Part shown: positions 5,881-6,155 of the stretch, piece by piece
Numbering within the stretch: position 1 is the stretch's first letter
Layout: every line of letters begins with the position of its first letter
The notes under the pieces: model-generated
Database searches by the model: none
Told to the model about the DNA's origin: nothing
The model's input: the letters and a program-made list of their open reading frames with translations, nothing else
Assembly: GCA_905236835.1 (NCBI GenBank)
Contig: CAJOQY010000307.1
Coordinates: 1-6,155 of the forward strand
DNA length: 6,155 nt
Direction: 5' to 3'
From: an uncultured Oscillibacter sp.
GTDB lineage: Bacteria; Bacillota; Clostridia; Oscillospirales; Oscillospiraceae
Program-made: the position numbers and the translations under genes

Positions 5881-6096
5881 TAATCGTTCCTCCGTCTCTT
5901 TCAAGGGTGAGGGCGGAAGAAAGAGAACTCCGTCCATCCGCACAAGCGGAAATTCGTGTCCGAAAAAGAGCCTTTATCGGGAGCGTAAAAAGTATCGCGA
6001 AAAGAAAACTTAAAAAATCCTTCGCAATCTTTGATTTCGGATATTGAGTGTTTGTAAAATACTAACGGGTGATATTTATGCGGGATGGAATGATTT
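5881..6096 (+). promoter_or_regulatory. Long structured leader of the plus-strand gene
   Basis: Over 200 nt of untranslated leader. Near its 5' end TCTCTTTC (5895-5902) pairs perfectly with GAAAGAGA (5919-5926) around a purine-rich 16-nt loop. A tight TCCGC-ACAA-GCGGA hairpin follows at 5937-5950. Further on, AATC-TTT-GATT lies inside an ATCC/GGAT frame (about 6017-6042). A six-codon ORF (ATG 6078 to TAG 6098; MRDGMI) ends inside the AGGAGG of the next gene. I recognise no riboswitch or T-box; regulation through this leader is inference from its length. Confidence 0.4.
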
Positions 6097-6102
6097 AGGA
6101 GG
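6097..6102 (+). promoter_or_regulatory. Ribosome binding site fixing the GTG start
   Basis: A perfect AGGAGG 8 nt before GTG 6111. The same frame is closed by TAG at 6096-6098, so no upstream start is possible; the neighbouring TTG at 6109 runs straight into TGA. Confidence 0.9.
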
Positions 6103-6110
6103 CAACGATT

Positions 6111-6155
6111 GTGATTACGCTTGATTTGGACAACGCGACCGATGAGGCCATTTAC
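6111..6155 (+). CDS. N-terminal fragment, possible GntR/MocR-type transcriptional regulator
   Basis: Only 15 codons are visible before the window ends: an initial Met (GTG) then ITLDLDNATDEAIY. The pattern of a short beta-like ITLDLD segment followed by an acidic turn and IY resembles the first residues of GntR-family and MocR-type (GntR plus aminotransferase domain) regulators, whose winged helix usually starts with a similar strand and then YEQIY or like. That resemblance is weak evidence on so few residues. The gene itself is well supported by AGGAGG, spacing and a strong promoter. If it is a regulator it may control its own promoter or a neighbour; this cannot be decided here. Confidence 0.75.
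   Translation, partial: MITLDLDNATDEAIY

Noticed and set aside
5903..5918. T-box-like or known riboswitch motif in the plus-strand leader (GGGTGAGGGCGGAA)
   Set aside because: It resembles the T-box antiterminator word only loosely, there is no specifier stem or following terminator, and other riboswitch cores were not found by eye.

Overview
The window looks like a piece of a Firmicutes (probably Clostridia, gut-type) chromosome. The basis is the class II (Firmicutes-type) galactose-1-phosphate uridylyltransferase, the clostridial variant of galactokinase, a membrane-anchored VanW/YoaR-family protein, strong AGGAGG-type ribosome binding sites, A/T-rich spacers and sigma-A-like promoters. 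No species can be named from the sequence alone.

Layout, read along the minus strand from right to left. A VanW-family envelope protein gene (5294 to 3639) is preceded by a leader of about 240 nt carrying three C/G-rich stem-loops and an extended -10 promoter. Three exact 11-bp-spaced direct repeats matching the WalR/YycF box lie just upstream of that promoter. A rho-independent terminator (3563-3598) follows vanW. A near-consensus promoter (TTGACT-17-TATACT, 3451-3479) then drives the Leloir operon galE (3364 to 2336), galK (2283 to 991) and galT (959 to beyond base 1, so its C-terminus is missing). Together these phosphorylate galactose, exchange it with UDP-glucose and regenerate UDP-glucose by epimerisation. 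No galactose mutarotase, transporter or dedicated regulator is in view.

On the plus strand, the right end holds a strong divergent promoter (5847-5874), an untranslated leader of about 230 nt, and the first 15 codons of a GTG-started gene (6111 onward) whose N-terminus resembles GntR/MocR-type regulators. The stretch from 5301 to 6110 has no convincing gene, but it is rich in signals and is the most interesting part of the window. The galactose genes are ordinary apart from a non-canonical sugar-binding motif in GalK. No mobile element, CRISPR array, tRNA or rRNA was seen.
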